In this document: positions 52,176 to 62,480 of the stretch, piece after piece
How the letters are laid out: each line of letters begins with the position of its first letter
How positions within the stretch are numbered: the stretch's first letter is position 1
NCBI RefSeq assembly: GCF_001889045.1
Contig: NZ_CP018155.1
Location: 310,001-374,000, forward strand
Origin: Tenacibaculum todarodis
Lineage (GTDB): Bacteria > Bacteroidota > Bacteroidia > Flavobacteriales > Flavobacteriaceae
Direction of reading: 5' to 3'
DNA length: 64,000 bases
Notes under the pieces: generated by a model
The model's input: the letters and a program-made list of their open reading frames with translations, nothing else
Told to the model about the DNA's origin: nothing
Database searches by the model: none
Translations under genes and position numbers: made by a program

Positions 52176-54620
52176 TTATCCGTTATATTCTTCTCCGCCG
52201 CCATCTTCTCCGCCTTGTGGTCTTTGTGGTTTCTTCTTTTGATTAAAACGATACGTAAAACTTAACGATATTTGGCGCTCTCTCCATTGAAATTCTCCGT
52301 AAGAAACCGTTGAAGGGTTTTCTCTTCCGCCATAATAAGTTGTGCTTTGTCTTTTACGTGAGTTAAATAAATCGCTTACATTTAAAACCAATGATGCTTT
52401 GTCTTTTAAAATATCTTTGCTAAAAGCTAGGTTGGTCATAAACATACCTTCTCTATCGCTTTGTGCGTTTGTTTGTGGTCCTCGATACATAATACGTGTT
52501 TGCCATTCAATTTTTGCAGGTAAAGTTATGCGTGAGTTAAAGCGTGCAAACCAGCTACTTTCGTTTACTTCGCTTAAGTTTGTAGTTGCTTGTGTACCAT
52601 CTTGCGCTGTGTAAACATACGTAAAAGCGTCTGTATTAAATTTAAAATAATTAAAGCTTGCTGATAAACGAATTGCTTTTGTTGGGCTGTAATTAGATGT
52701 AAACTCAAATCCGTAACGTTGTTCGTCATTTATATTTAAAGGTTGACTTACAAATACATTGGTTCCGTTTCTTTCTTCAATTATTGATACTCTTTCTATT
52801 TTATCTGTAGAAAGTTGGTAGTATAATGAAGCGCCTAAGTTAAATTTTCTAATTTTTGTGTTGTATCCTAAATCGTAAGAACTGGTAAAAGTTGGATTTA
52901 AATCTGGGTTTCCTCTAAATACACTTGTGGCAGAGCTTCTACTTTCAAACGGATTTAAAAACCAGTGACGTGGTCTTCTTAAACGACGGCTGTAACCTAA
53001 AGTTAGGTTTTCATTATCATTTAACTCATAACCAAAGTTTACGGTTGGAAACCATTCTGTATAGTTTTTGTCGGATGTTTGGTTTGTTGTTAGTACATTT
53101 AAATCGATGTCTGTAATTTCTGAACGAAGTCCTAATAGGTAAGAAAATTTATCAATTTTACTTCCGTATTGTGTGTAGAATGCATATACATTTTGCTTAA
53201 ATGTTATTGCGTTTGATGGGTCAAAATCTGTATTAGGATCTAAAATATTTACTTTAAAGTCTGACTCTAAATCTTGTAAGGTAGATTTGTGTCCAAATTC
53301 AAATTGACTACTTTCTCCAATTGGCAACACATAATCTAACTGAAATAGTTTTTCTTTAGAGTTGGTAATTTGCGAGTTTAATTCAGATAATGCACCGTTT
53401 ACTGTTACAGGAGAGTTTTCTGTTTCTTCACTATTTCCATATTGCAAATCTATGGTTAGTTTTTGTCCGTTATCGTCTAATTTGGTAGTGTAATTTAATG
53501 AGTATTGATTATCTACACCATCTTCGTCTTCGTTTTCTACTCTTAATTCATTTAAAAGATTTTGTGATGTATTGTCTGTTAAATAACGTTCTGTTACGTT
53601 AGTCGCTATGTCGTTACCTTTAGATTTTCTGTACACAAAATTACCAGTAATAGAACTGTTATCATTTATATAATATTCTAAACCAACAGATGCATTAAAA
53701 CTTTTGCTTTCTCTGTCAAAAGTTCTGTTTTCTACTTGTGTGCTGTCTAAAACTCCATCGGTTAGATAAGAGAATTCTGTTTGTGAGTTTCCAGGTCCTT
53801 TTCTGTAAGAGTAACCAAGGTTAGAAAATAAGTTTATTTTTTTTGTTCTATAGTTTAAGTTTGGTGCAACTCTTACCATGTCTGGATTACCAACTGTAAG
53901 GTTTAGTGAACCATTAAAACCTGTTATTTTTCCTTTTCTAAGAATAATATTTAAAATTCCAGCAGTTCCTTCCGCATCATACCTTGCAGAAGGAGAAGTT
54001 ACAACTTCTACTTTTTCAATGGCATCTGCCGGTAAATTACGTAAGGCATCGGTTCCTGTTAAACCAACAAGTGCAGACGGTTTTCCATCAATTAAAATAC
54101 GAACGTTTTCGTTACCTCTTAAACTTACAGCTCCTTCAGCATCTACATTTACAGATGGTACATTGTCTAAAACATCTGAAGCAGTTCCGCCTTTTACCGT
54201 CATATCTTTACCAACATTGTATATTTTTTTATCTAACCTTATTTCTACGGTAGATTTTTCTGCAATAATTTCTACTTCATCTAAAGTTTCTGCATCTTCT
54301 GTAAGAGAAATAGTACCAATATTTTTATTTGAAGTTAAATCTTGAGTTCCTAAATCTTTAGTTTTAAAACCAATAAACTCAGCTTTTACTGCATAATTTC
54401 CTTGAGGAATAGTAATGCTAAAGTTACCTTGCATGTCTGTAATTCCACCGCTAACTCTTTTTGTTTTTAGGTTTGTTAAAACAATGGTTGCGTATTCTAA
54501 TGGTTGTTTGGTAGTTGTTTCTATTACTTTTCCTGAAATTGAAGCAGTAGAAGATTGAGGTTTTTGAGCTAGCATTGTTAAACTAAACAAGCAAGCAATA
54601 AATAGTGTTATTTTTTTCAT
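52176..54620 (-). CDS. TonB-dependent-receptor-like outer membrane protein
   Basis: 814 residues. Signal peptide (MKKITLFIACLFSLTMLAQ), carboxypeptidase-regulatory-like domain (about 25-110; SGKVIETTTKQPLEYATIVL), plug domain (about 120-235; VSLRGNENVRILIDGKPS), then a long beta-barrel of the OMP_b-brl_3 type. The C-terminus is not the usual aromatic end: after SFTYRFN comes a glycine/glutamate-rich tail (GGEDGGGEEYNG). No SusD partner follows, so it is not a standard polysaccharide-utilisation pair. The ligand is unknown. Confidence 0.9.
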   Translation of the reverse strand: MKKITLFIACLFSLTMLAQKPQSSTASISGKVIETTTKQPLEYATIVLTNLKTKRVSGGITDMQGNFSITIPQGNYAVKAEFIGFKTKDLGTQDLTSNKNIGTISLTEDAETLDEVEIIAEKSTVEIRLDKKIYNVGKDMTVKGGTASDVLDNVPSVNVDAEGAVSLRGNENVRILIDGKPSALVGLTGTDALRNLPADAIEKVEVVTSPSARYDAEGTAGILNIILRKGKITGFNGSLNLTVGNPDMVRVAPNLNYRTKKINLFSNLGYSYRKGPGNSQTEFSYLTDGVLDSTQVENRTFDRESKSFNASVGLEYYINDNSSITGNFVYRKSKGNDIATNVTERYLTDNTSQNLLNELRVENEDEDGVDNQYSLNYTTKLDDNGQKLTIDLQYGNSEETENSPVTVNGALSELNSQITNSKEKLFQLDYVLPIGESSQFEFGHKSTLQDLESDFKVNILDPNTDFDPSNAITFKQNVYAFYTQYGSKIDKFSYLLGLRSEITDIDLNVLTTNQTSDKNYTEWFPTVNFGYELNDNENLTLGYSRRLRRPRHWFLNPFESRSSATSVFRGNPDLNPTFTSSYDLGYNTKIRKFNLGASLYYQLSTDKIERVSIIEERNGTNVFVSQPLNINDEQRYGFEFTSNYSPTKAIRLSASFNYFKFNTDAFTYVYTAQDGTQATTNLSEVNESSWFARFNSRITLPAKIEWQTRIMYRGPQTNAQSDREGMFMTNLAFSKDILKDKASLVLNVSDLFNSRKRQSTTYYGGRENPSTVSYGEFQWRERQISLSFTYRFNQKKKPQRPQGGEDGGGEEYNG

Positions 54621-54717
54621 TGTAAAATAGTTGATATAGTATCTAGCTTAGACTTTGCAAAAATACGATAGTTTAAAGGTTAAGTGTTAAACCCATGTTA
54701 AAGCCTTGTTAAAAGAA

Positions 54718-54747
54718 AAAAACCGAAACTTTTAAGTTTCGGTTTTT
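54718..54747 (-). terminator. Terminator after yidC
   Basis: 13-14-bp stem AAAAACCGAAACTT/AAGTTTCGGTTTTT with a very small loop, T-rich on both sides, 21 bp past the yidC stop. Confidence 0.88.
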
Positions 54748-54767
54748 CTTTTTTTTTTGCTAACTGC

Positions 54768-56648
54768 TTACTTCTTTTTCTTCTGTGCAGCTTGCTGTTC
54801 CTGTGCTTGTTTCATAGCATCATCTAAACGTTGTCTAAATTTGCTTTTAGCTTTTGCAGGTTTCTTTTTGTTTTCTTCAATTTGTGCATGAATTTTATCT
54901 TCATCAATTACAAAGTTTTTAATAACTAACATAATAACAATAGTTAATAAGTTAGAGATAAAGTAGTATAAACTTAAAGAACTTGCGTAGTTGTTAAAGA
55001 AAAATAACATCATAATAGGAGAGAAGTAAATCATATACTTCATCATCTTGCTCATATCTGGCATACCTTCTTGCGTAGGCGCTTGCATATTTGCTTGCTG
55101 ACTTTGGTTCATCTTCATGTAAAAGAAGATTGCTATAGATGCTAAAATTGGAAATAAACTTACGTGATCTCCATAAAACGGAATTTCAAACGGAAGTTTA
55201 AAAACAGTATCATAAGAAGATAAGTCATTTGCCCATAAAAAGTTCTTTTGACGCAAATCTATATTGGTCGGAAAAAACTTAAACAAGGCAAAGAAAATAG
55301 GCATTTGTAACAATGCAGGTATACAACCCGACATCATGCTTACACCAGCTTTACGTTGAATCGCCATTGTTTCTTGTTGACGTTTCATTGTGTTTTCTTT
55401 ACCAGGATACTTCTCGTTTAATGCAGTTAATTCTGGTCTAATAACCTTCATTTTTGCACTTGATAAATAAGATTTATAAACTAACGGAGACATTATAATT
55501 CTAACAACAACGGTCATTAAAATAATAAGCAATCCATAACTTCCAATAAAACCTTTTAAGAAGTTAAATACAGGATAAAAAACAGTTCTGTTTAAGAACC
55601 CGAAAATTCCCCAACCTAAATCGGCAGTTTCATCTAAATTAGTTCCTTCATATTTTTTTAATAAATTATAACCACTTGGTCCGTAAAACCATTTCATGTT
55701 ATAATTTAACTCTCCACCGCTTAAAGCTAACGGCGTTTTTAATTCGTATTTTTTAGTAAAAACAGTATCAATTTCTGCATTTAAAACTAAATCAGTAGAA
55801 GTAACAGTTGCGTTGTTAAATGGCTTGTCTGTTAGTAAATTAGACGTAAAAAAGTGCTGTTTAAAAGCAACCCAATCTACATCGTTTGCAATTTCTGAAT
55901 TACCAGCATTTAAATATTCTACTTCATCATCCGTTTTATAGTAGAACCAAGAATACATTGTATTCTCTGTTTTCATACTTTTTTCATGACGATAACCATT
56001 TAAAGACCAATCTAAATTAATAGTATTAGAAGCGTTTATAACATCGCTTAAACCAATAGAACGGATAGAGAAATCTACCATATATTCGTTAGGTTTCATT
56101 TCATATCTATATTCTAAATACTTGCTATCAGAAACCTTTAGTTTCATAGAAAGCACTTGATTATCTCCGTTTTTAGTTAAAGTAGGAGCAAAAAATAAGT
56201 CAGCAGTATTTAAAATTCTGTTATCAGTTGTTCCAAAGTTAATATTAAACGAAGCATTTTTATCTTTAACCATATATAATGGTAAAGAATCATAAGTTTT
56301 AAAGTTTTTAATAAGGGCTTCTGTAATTTGTCCACCTTTATTATCAACCGTAAGTTTTACCAACTCATTTTCTAAAACGCTAGTTCCGTTTTTTCCAGAA
56401 ATTGCACTTTTTGCAAAAGCACCTAATTTATTTTGAGCAGCGACTTGTTGTAGAGAATCACTTAAAACAACTGTACTTTCAGTAAGTGAATTTTGAGTAG
56501 TAGCTGCAATAGAATCTGCAACAATTTCTGTGTTAGTTGTGTTTTCTGGTGTAATCTCTGGCTTGTTAGTGTTCATCCACCAAAGCATAATACCAGCTAA
56601 TAAAAGCATTCCTATAAAGGAAGTGTAATCAAATTTTTTTTGTTCCAT
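54768..56648 (-). CDS. yidC: Membrane protein insertase YidC
   Basis: Inserts and folds inner-membrane proteins, with or without SecYEG. 626 residues: N-terminal signal-anchor helix (about 10-25), large periplasmic beta domain (about 60-340), then the conserved five-helix insertase core with YGLLIILMTVVVRIIMSPLV, the MSGCIPALLQMPIFFALF helix and MLFFFNNYASSLSLYYF, and a basic C-terminal tail (KKPAKAKSKFRQ) that could meet the ribosome. It lies downstream of pyrG, separated by a strong palindrome. Confidence 0.97.
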   Translation of the reverse strand: MEQKKFDYTSFIGMLLLAGIMLWWMNTNKPEITPENTTNTEIVADSIAATTQNSLTESTVVLSDSLQQVAAQNKLGAFAKSAISGKNGTSVLENELVKLTVDNKGGQITEALIKNFKTYDSLPLYMVKDKNASFNINFGTTDNRILNTADLFFAPTLTKNGDNQVLSMKLKVSDSKYLEYRYEMKPNEYMVDFSIRSIGLSDVINASNTINLDWSLNGYRHEKSMKTENTMYSWFYYKTDDEVEYLNAGNSEIANDVDWVAFKQHFFTSNLLTDKPFNNATVTSTDLVLNAEIDTVFTKKYELKTPLALSGGELNYNMKWFYGPSGYNLLKKYEGTNLDETADLGWGIFGFLNRTVFYPVFNFLKGFIGSYGLLIILMTVVVRIIMSPLVYKSYLSSAKMKVIRPELTALNEKYPGKENTMKRQQETMAIQRKAGVSMMSGCIPALLQMPIFFALFKFFPTNIDLRQKNFLWANDLSSYDTVFKLPFEIPFYGDHVSLFPILASIAIFFYMKMNQSQQANMQAPTQEGMPDMSKMMKYMIYFSPIMMLFFFNNYASSLSLYYFISNLLTIVIMLVIKNFVIDEDKIHAQIEENKKKPAKAKSKFRQRLDDAMKQAQEQQAAQKKKK

Positions 56649-56795
56649 CTTAAATGTGTGTCAACTTGTCATTTTCTAAAAACTACTCTTAGAAAAACGC
56701 GACAAATGTAGCAAAACTATGTCTGTTTTTAGTCTTTTTACTACTATTAATTAATGATACTTATATAGGTCAAAAGCTGTACCGAATTTTAATTT

Positions 56796-56949
56796 GGGCG
56801 TTACCAACAAAAAAAGCAATGTTTTTAAAAACATTGCTTTTTTTGTTCGTCGTGGTTGGAGTTTATCTTGAGCGTAGTCGAAAGGTACTCGCTTTTTATT
56901 CATGCTTCATAAAAGAGCTCAAACAAAACTTCAATCGCTAACGCGGGCA
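56796..56949 (+). repeat. Mosaic hairpin repeat, copy 5
   Basis: Starts GGGCGTTACC and ends AATCGCTAACGCGGGC like copy 6. Inside are a 38-bp palindrome (56808-56845), a TGAGCGTAGTCGAAAG motif (56869-56884), and ACTCGC...GAGCTCAAAC around a TTTTAT/ATAAAA stem, as in copies 1-4. It ends 6 bp before the pyrG stop codon. Confidence 0.75.
56808..56845 (-). terminator. 38-bp perfect palindrome, likely terminator after pyrG
   Basis: CAAAAAAAGCAATGTTTTT joined directly to its exact reverse complement, 19 bp per arm. With T-runs on both strands it should end transcription in either direction, including pyrG on the minus strand, 110 bp past its stop. Confidence 0.8.
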
Positions 56950-56955
56950 TATTTA

Positions 56956-58731
<1,776 letters not shown>

Positions 58732-58778
58732 CTAAAAAGCAAAAACAAAGTTTAAAGAAGATATTAAAAACATAGATA

Positions 58779-58940
58779 ATGCCAAAAAGAACTTACCAGC
58801 CATCGAAGAGAAAGAGAAGAAACAAACACGGTTTCCGCGAAAGAATGGCTTCTGCTAATGGTAGAAAAGTATTAGCTCGTAGAAGAGCAAAAGGAAGAAA
58901 GAAAATTTCTGTTTCTTCAGAAGCAAGACCAAAAAGATAA
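58779..58940 (+). CDS. rpmH: 50S ribosomal protein L34
   Basis: 53 residues, [20 protein letters not shown] at the N-terminus and a basic body ([15 protein letters not shown]), the unmistakable L34 sequence, with an additional C-terminal tail ([11 protein letters not shown]) typical of Bacteroidota. It is part of the large ribosomal subunit. A complete promoter precedes it and a terminator follows, so it is monocistronic. It is not next to dnaA or rnpA as in many other bacteria; dnaA is almost 50 kb away. Confidence 0.97.
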   Translation: MPKRTYQPSKRKRRNKHGFRERMASANGRKVLARRRAKGRKKISVSSEARPKR

Positions 58941-58963
58941 TGATTAACAATTGTTAATAATTT

Positions 58964-59000
58964 AAAGGCGTTACTATTTATTAGTATCGCCTTTTTTTTT
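58964..59000 (+). terminator. Terminator after rpmH
   Basis: 13-bp stem AAAGGCGTTACTA/TAGTATCGCCTTT with one mismatch, TTTAT loop, then nine T. Confidence 0.85.
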
Positions 59001-59054
59001 AACTTTTTTTTATTTTTATCGCCAACATAACAACAACACAACAAGAATTTTAAA

Positions 59055-61910
59055 ATGCCTAAACAACAAGACCTTAAATCAGTTTTAATTATTGGATCTG
59101 GACCAATTGTAATTGGACAAGCGTGTGAATTTGATTATTCTGGATCACAATCTTTACGTTCTTTACGTGAAGATGGAATTGAAACTATTCTTATCAACTC
59201 TAACCCAGCAACTATTATGACAGACCCTTCAATGGCTGATCATATTTATTTGCTACCATTAACAACAAAATCAATCATTCAAATTTTAAAAGAGCATCCA
59301 CAAATTGACGCAGTTTTACCAACAATGGGTGGTCAAACAGCATTAAATTTATGTATTGAAGCTGACGATAAAGGAATTTGGAAAGATTTTGATGTAAAAC
59401 TAATAGGTGTTGATATTGATGCAATTAATGTTACCGAAGATAGAGAACAGTTTAGGGAATTGATGATTAAAATAGGAGTGCCAATGGCGCCTCAAGCAAC
59501 AGCAACGTCATTCTTAAAAGGTAAAGAAATAGCACAAGAATTTGGGTTTCCTTTAGTAATTAGATCTTCTTATACTTTAGGTGGAGCAGGAGCTTCAATA
59601 GTGTATGATCCAAATGATTTTGACGAATTATTAAGTAGAGGTTTAGAAGCATCGCCAATTCATGAGGTGATGATTGATAAAGCGATGATGGGCTGGAAAG
59701 AATACGAATTAGAATTATTACGTGATAAAAATGATAACGTAGTTATTATTTGTTCTATTGAAAATATGGATCCAATGGGAATTCATACTGGAGATTCTAT
59801 TACTGTTGCACCAGCAATGACACTTTCTGATAAAACCTATCAGAAAATGCGTGATATGGCAATTCATATGATGCGTTCTATTGGAGATTTTGAAGGAGGT
59901 TGTAACGTACAGTTTGCAGTTTCTCCAGATGAAAAAGAAGAGATTATTGCTATTGAAATTAATCCACGTGTATCTCGTTCTTCCGCATTAGCGAGTAAAG
60001 CCACAGGTTATCCTATTGCAAAAGTAGCTACAAAATTAGCCATTGGTTATACATTAGATGAATTAGAAAACGGAATTACAAAATCTACATCGGCTTTATT
60101 TGAGCCAACATTAGATTATGTAATTGTAAAAATACCTCGTTGGAATTTCGATAAATTTGAAGGTTCAGACAGGACTTTAGGTTTACAAATGAAAGCAGTT
60201 GGTGAGGTTATGGGAATTGGACGTTCGTTCCAAGAAGCGCTTCACAAAGCAACACAATCTTTAGAAATTAAAAGAAATGGTTTAGGTGCAGACGGAAAAG
60301 GCTACACAGATTACAACCAAATTATAGATAAATTAACCAATGCAAGTTGGGATCGTGTTTTTGCAATTTACGATGCAATTGCAATGGGAATTCCATTAAG
60401 TAAGATTTATGATATCACAAAAATTGATATGTGGTATTTAAAACAATATGAAGAGTTATTCCAATTAGAAAAAGAAATTTCTACATATACAATTGAGACT
60501 CTTGATAGAGATTTGTTATTAGAAGCAAAGCAAAAAGGGTATGGAGATAGACAAATAGCACACATGCTAAAATGTTTAGAAAGCGAAGTTTATACAAAAA
60601 GAGAAGAATTAAAAGTACAACGTGTATTTAAGTTAGTTGATACTTGTGCGGCAGAATTTAAAGCAAAAACGCCTTATTATTATTCAACTTTCGAAAACGA
60701 AATTGAAACTGCAGACGGACAAATTACCATTGCAAATGAAAGTGTTGTAACCGATAAAAAGAAAATTATCGTTTTAGGTTCTGGGCCTAATAGAATTGGA
60801 CAAGGAATTGAGTTCGATTATTGTTGTGTGCATGGAGTTTTAGCAGCTGCAGAATGTGGTTACGAAACAATTATGATTAACTGTAATCCAGAAACGGTTT
60901 CTACAGATTTTGATACAGCAGATAAATTATATTTCGAACCTGTTTTTTGGGAACATATTTATGACATTATTCGTCATGAAAAACCAGAAGGTGTAATTGT
61001 ACAATTAGGTGGTCAAACAGCTTTAAAATTAGCTGAAAAATTAACTAGTTACGGAATTAAAATTATTGGAACTTCTTTTGAAGCGTTAGATATTGCTGAA
61101 GATAGAGGACGTTTTTCTGCAATGTTACAAGAGAATAAAATTCCTTATCCAGAATTTGGGATTGCAGAAACTGCAGATGAAGCTTTAGTTTTAGCAGATC
61201 AATTAGATTTCCCTATTTTGGTTCGTCCTTCTTACGTTTTAGGAGGTCAAGGAATGAAAATTGTTATCAATAAAGAAGAATTAATTAAGCATGTTGTTGA
61301 TTTATTAGGAAGAATGCCTGGTAATAAATTATTGTTAGATCATTATTTAGATGGCGCAATAGAAGCAGAAGCAGATGCAATTTGTGATGCAGACGGAAAT
61401 GTATACATTATAGGTATAATGGAACATATTGAGCCTTGTGGAATTCATTCTGGAGATTCTAATGCAACGCTACCAGCGTTTAATTTAGGAGAATTTGTCT
61501 TACAACAGATAAAAGATCATACACATACAATTGCTAGAGAATTAAAAACGGTTGGATTGATAAACATTCAGTTTGCAATAAAAGACGATATCGTTTATAT
61601 TATTGAAGCAAACCCAAGAGCATCTAGAACAGTTCCTTTTATAGCAAAAGCTTATAAAGAGCCGTATGTTAATTACGCAACTAAAGTAATGTTAGGAGAG
61701 AAGAAAGTAACAGACTTTAACTTTAATCCACAATTAGAAGGTTATGCAATTAAACAACCGGTATTCTCATTTAACAAGTTTCCGAATGTAAATAAGAAAC
61801 TTGGTCCAGAAATGAAATCGACTGGAGAAAGCATTTTGTTTATTGATAGTTTAAAAGACGATCAGTTTTACGACTTATACTCAAGAAGAAAAATGTATTT
61901 AAGTAAGTAG
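59055..61910 (+). CDS. carB: Carbamoyl-phosphate synthase large subunit, short form
   Basis: Makes carbamoyl phosphate for pyrimidine and arginine synthesis, with CarA supplying ammonia. 951 residues: first ATP-grasp half (from SVLIIGSGPIVIGQACEFDYSG), oligomerisation segment, second ATP-grasp half (from IIVLGSGPNRIGQGIEFDY). The protein stops shortly after the second ATP-grasp domain. The C-terminal MGS-like domain that binds UMP, IMP and ornithine in E. coli (total about 1073) is missing. To my knowledge this short form is normal in Flavobacteria, so it is not a truncation. carA is not nearby. Confidence 0.97.
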   Translation: MPKQQDLKSVLIIGSGPIVIGQACEFDYSGSQSLRSLREDGIETILINSNPATIMTDPSMADHIYLLPLTTKSIIQILKEHPQIDAVLPTMGGQTALNLCIEADDKGIWKDFDVKLIGVDIDAINVTEDREQFRELMIKIGVPMAPQATATSFLKGKEIAQEFGFPLVIRSSYTLGGAGASIVYDPNDFDELLSRGLEASPIHEVMIDKAMMGWKEYELELLRDKNDNVVIICSIENMDPMGIHTGDSITVAPAMTLSDKTYQKMRDMAIHMMRSIGDFEGGCNVQFAVSPDEKEEIIAIEINPRVSRSSALASKATGYPIAKVATKLAIGYTLDELENGITKSTSALFEPTLDYVIVKIPRWNFDKFEGSDRTLGLQMKAVGEVMGIGRSFQEALHKATQSLEIKRNGLGADGKGYTDYNQIIDKLTNASWDRVFAIYDAIAMGIPLSKIYDITKIDMWYLKQYEELFQLEKEISTYTIETLDRDLLLEAKQKGYGDRQIAHMLKCLESEVYTKREELKVQRVFKLVDTCAAEFKAKTPYYYSTFENEIETADGQITIANESVVTDKKKIIVLGSGPNRIGQGIEFDYCCVHGVLAAAECGYETIMINCNPETVSTDFDTADKLYFEPVFWEHIYDIIRHEKPEGVIVQLGGQTALKLAEKLTSYGIKIIGTSFEALDIAEDRGRFSAMLQENKIPYPEFGIAETADEALVLADQLDFPILVRPSYVLGGQGMKIVINKEELIKHVVDLLGRMPGNKLLLDHYLDGAIEAEADAICDADGNVYIIGIMEHIEPCGIHSGDSNATLPAFNLGEFVLQQIKDHTHTIARELKTVGLINIQFAIKDDIVYIIEANPRASRTVPFIAKAYKEPYVNYATKVMLGEKKVTDFNFNPQLEGYAIKQPVFSFNKFPNVNKKLGPEMKSTGESILFIDSLKDDQFYDLYSRRKMYLSK

Positions 61911-61921
61911 AATTCATATTA

Positions 61922-62305
61922 ATGGAATTTATACAACCTTTTATAATAGTATGCTTGATAATCTTTGTCATTTATGTTCAAGTGAAATTGATTAAAAATA
62001 GATATTTTAAAAAGGATAATGTTCAGTTTGAAGAGTATTTTAGAAATAGAGGTTATAAATTTATTCAAAAGCAAAGGCCAACTAAAGAAGATTGGAAAAG
62101 AAGTCCATTTAAAAAGCCTAAACCGGTTAAAATAAGTTTAATATCTGTAAATATTTTAGGTATACCTTCTTCTTTTGATGATGATGAATATTATATTTTA
62201 GATGTAGTTAAAAATAATAAAAAGGAAATATTTTGGGTTGAAATTAAAAGCAGAACTTTATCAAAGCCAAAATTAATTTTTAAAAAACAGATAAACCGAA
62301 GTTAA
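61922..62305 (+). CDS. Small membrane-anchored protein of unknown function
   Basis: 127 residues: one N-terminal membrane helix (MEFIQPFIIVCLIIFVIYVQ), then a basic soluble domain (RNRGYKFIQKQRPTKEDWKR...) and a C-terminal strand-rich part with FWVEIKSRTL. It starts 11 bp after carB and may be read through from it. Its last codons and stop form the left arm of the terminator. I recognise no family. Confidence 0.65.
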   Translation: MEFIQPFIIVCLIIFVIYVQVKLIKNRYFKKDNVQFEEYFRNRGYKFIQKQRPTKEDWKRSPFKKPKPVKISLISVNILGIPSSFDDDEYYILDVVKNNKKEIFWVEIKSRTLSKPKLIFKKQINRS

Positions 62306-62325
62306 TTTAACTTCGGTTTTTTTTT
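62293..62325 (+). terminator. Terminator overlapping the end of the preceding gene
   Basis: 12-bp stem AAACCGAAGTTA/TAACTTCGGTTT, loop ATT, then nine T. The left arm is the last codons plus stop of the small membrane-protein gene. Confidence 0.88.
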
Positions 62326-62480
62326 ACATTTTTTTTATAACGGAGTTTTCATATTGTAACCTTAATAATGGTTTTGGATGTTTTTAAAAAATAATATTAC
62401 TGAAACGAGCATTCGTTTTTAAGTGTTTTTCCCTATATTTATTAATCTTAAAGCTAATACAACTAACTTAAAATTTTAAA

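Larger units (their letters stand above)
56649..56955. other. Gap between pyrG and yidC filled by a mosaic repeat
   Basis: About 300 bp without a gene. The right half is entirely one mosaic element (56796-56949) made of pieces of several repeat families plus a 38-bp palindrome. The left part (56649-56795) is AT-rich and should hold the yidC promoter, but no clear box was found. Confidence 0.6.

Noticed and set aside
51952..52204. Two overlapping minus-strand reading frames of 71 and 79 codons
   Set aside because: They are translations of the repeat and terminator sequences between the small membrane gene and the TonB-type gene and partly overlap the end of the latter; no gene-like features.
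58793..59044. 83-codon minus-strand frame
   Set aside because: It is the reverse shadow of rpmH and its terminator.
59055..61910. carB as a truncated pseudogene
   Set aside because: Both ATP-grasp halves are complete and the short form is, to my knowledge, standard in Flavobacteria.
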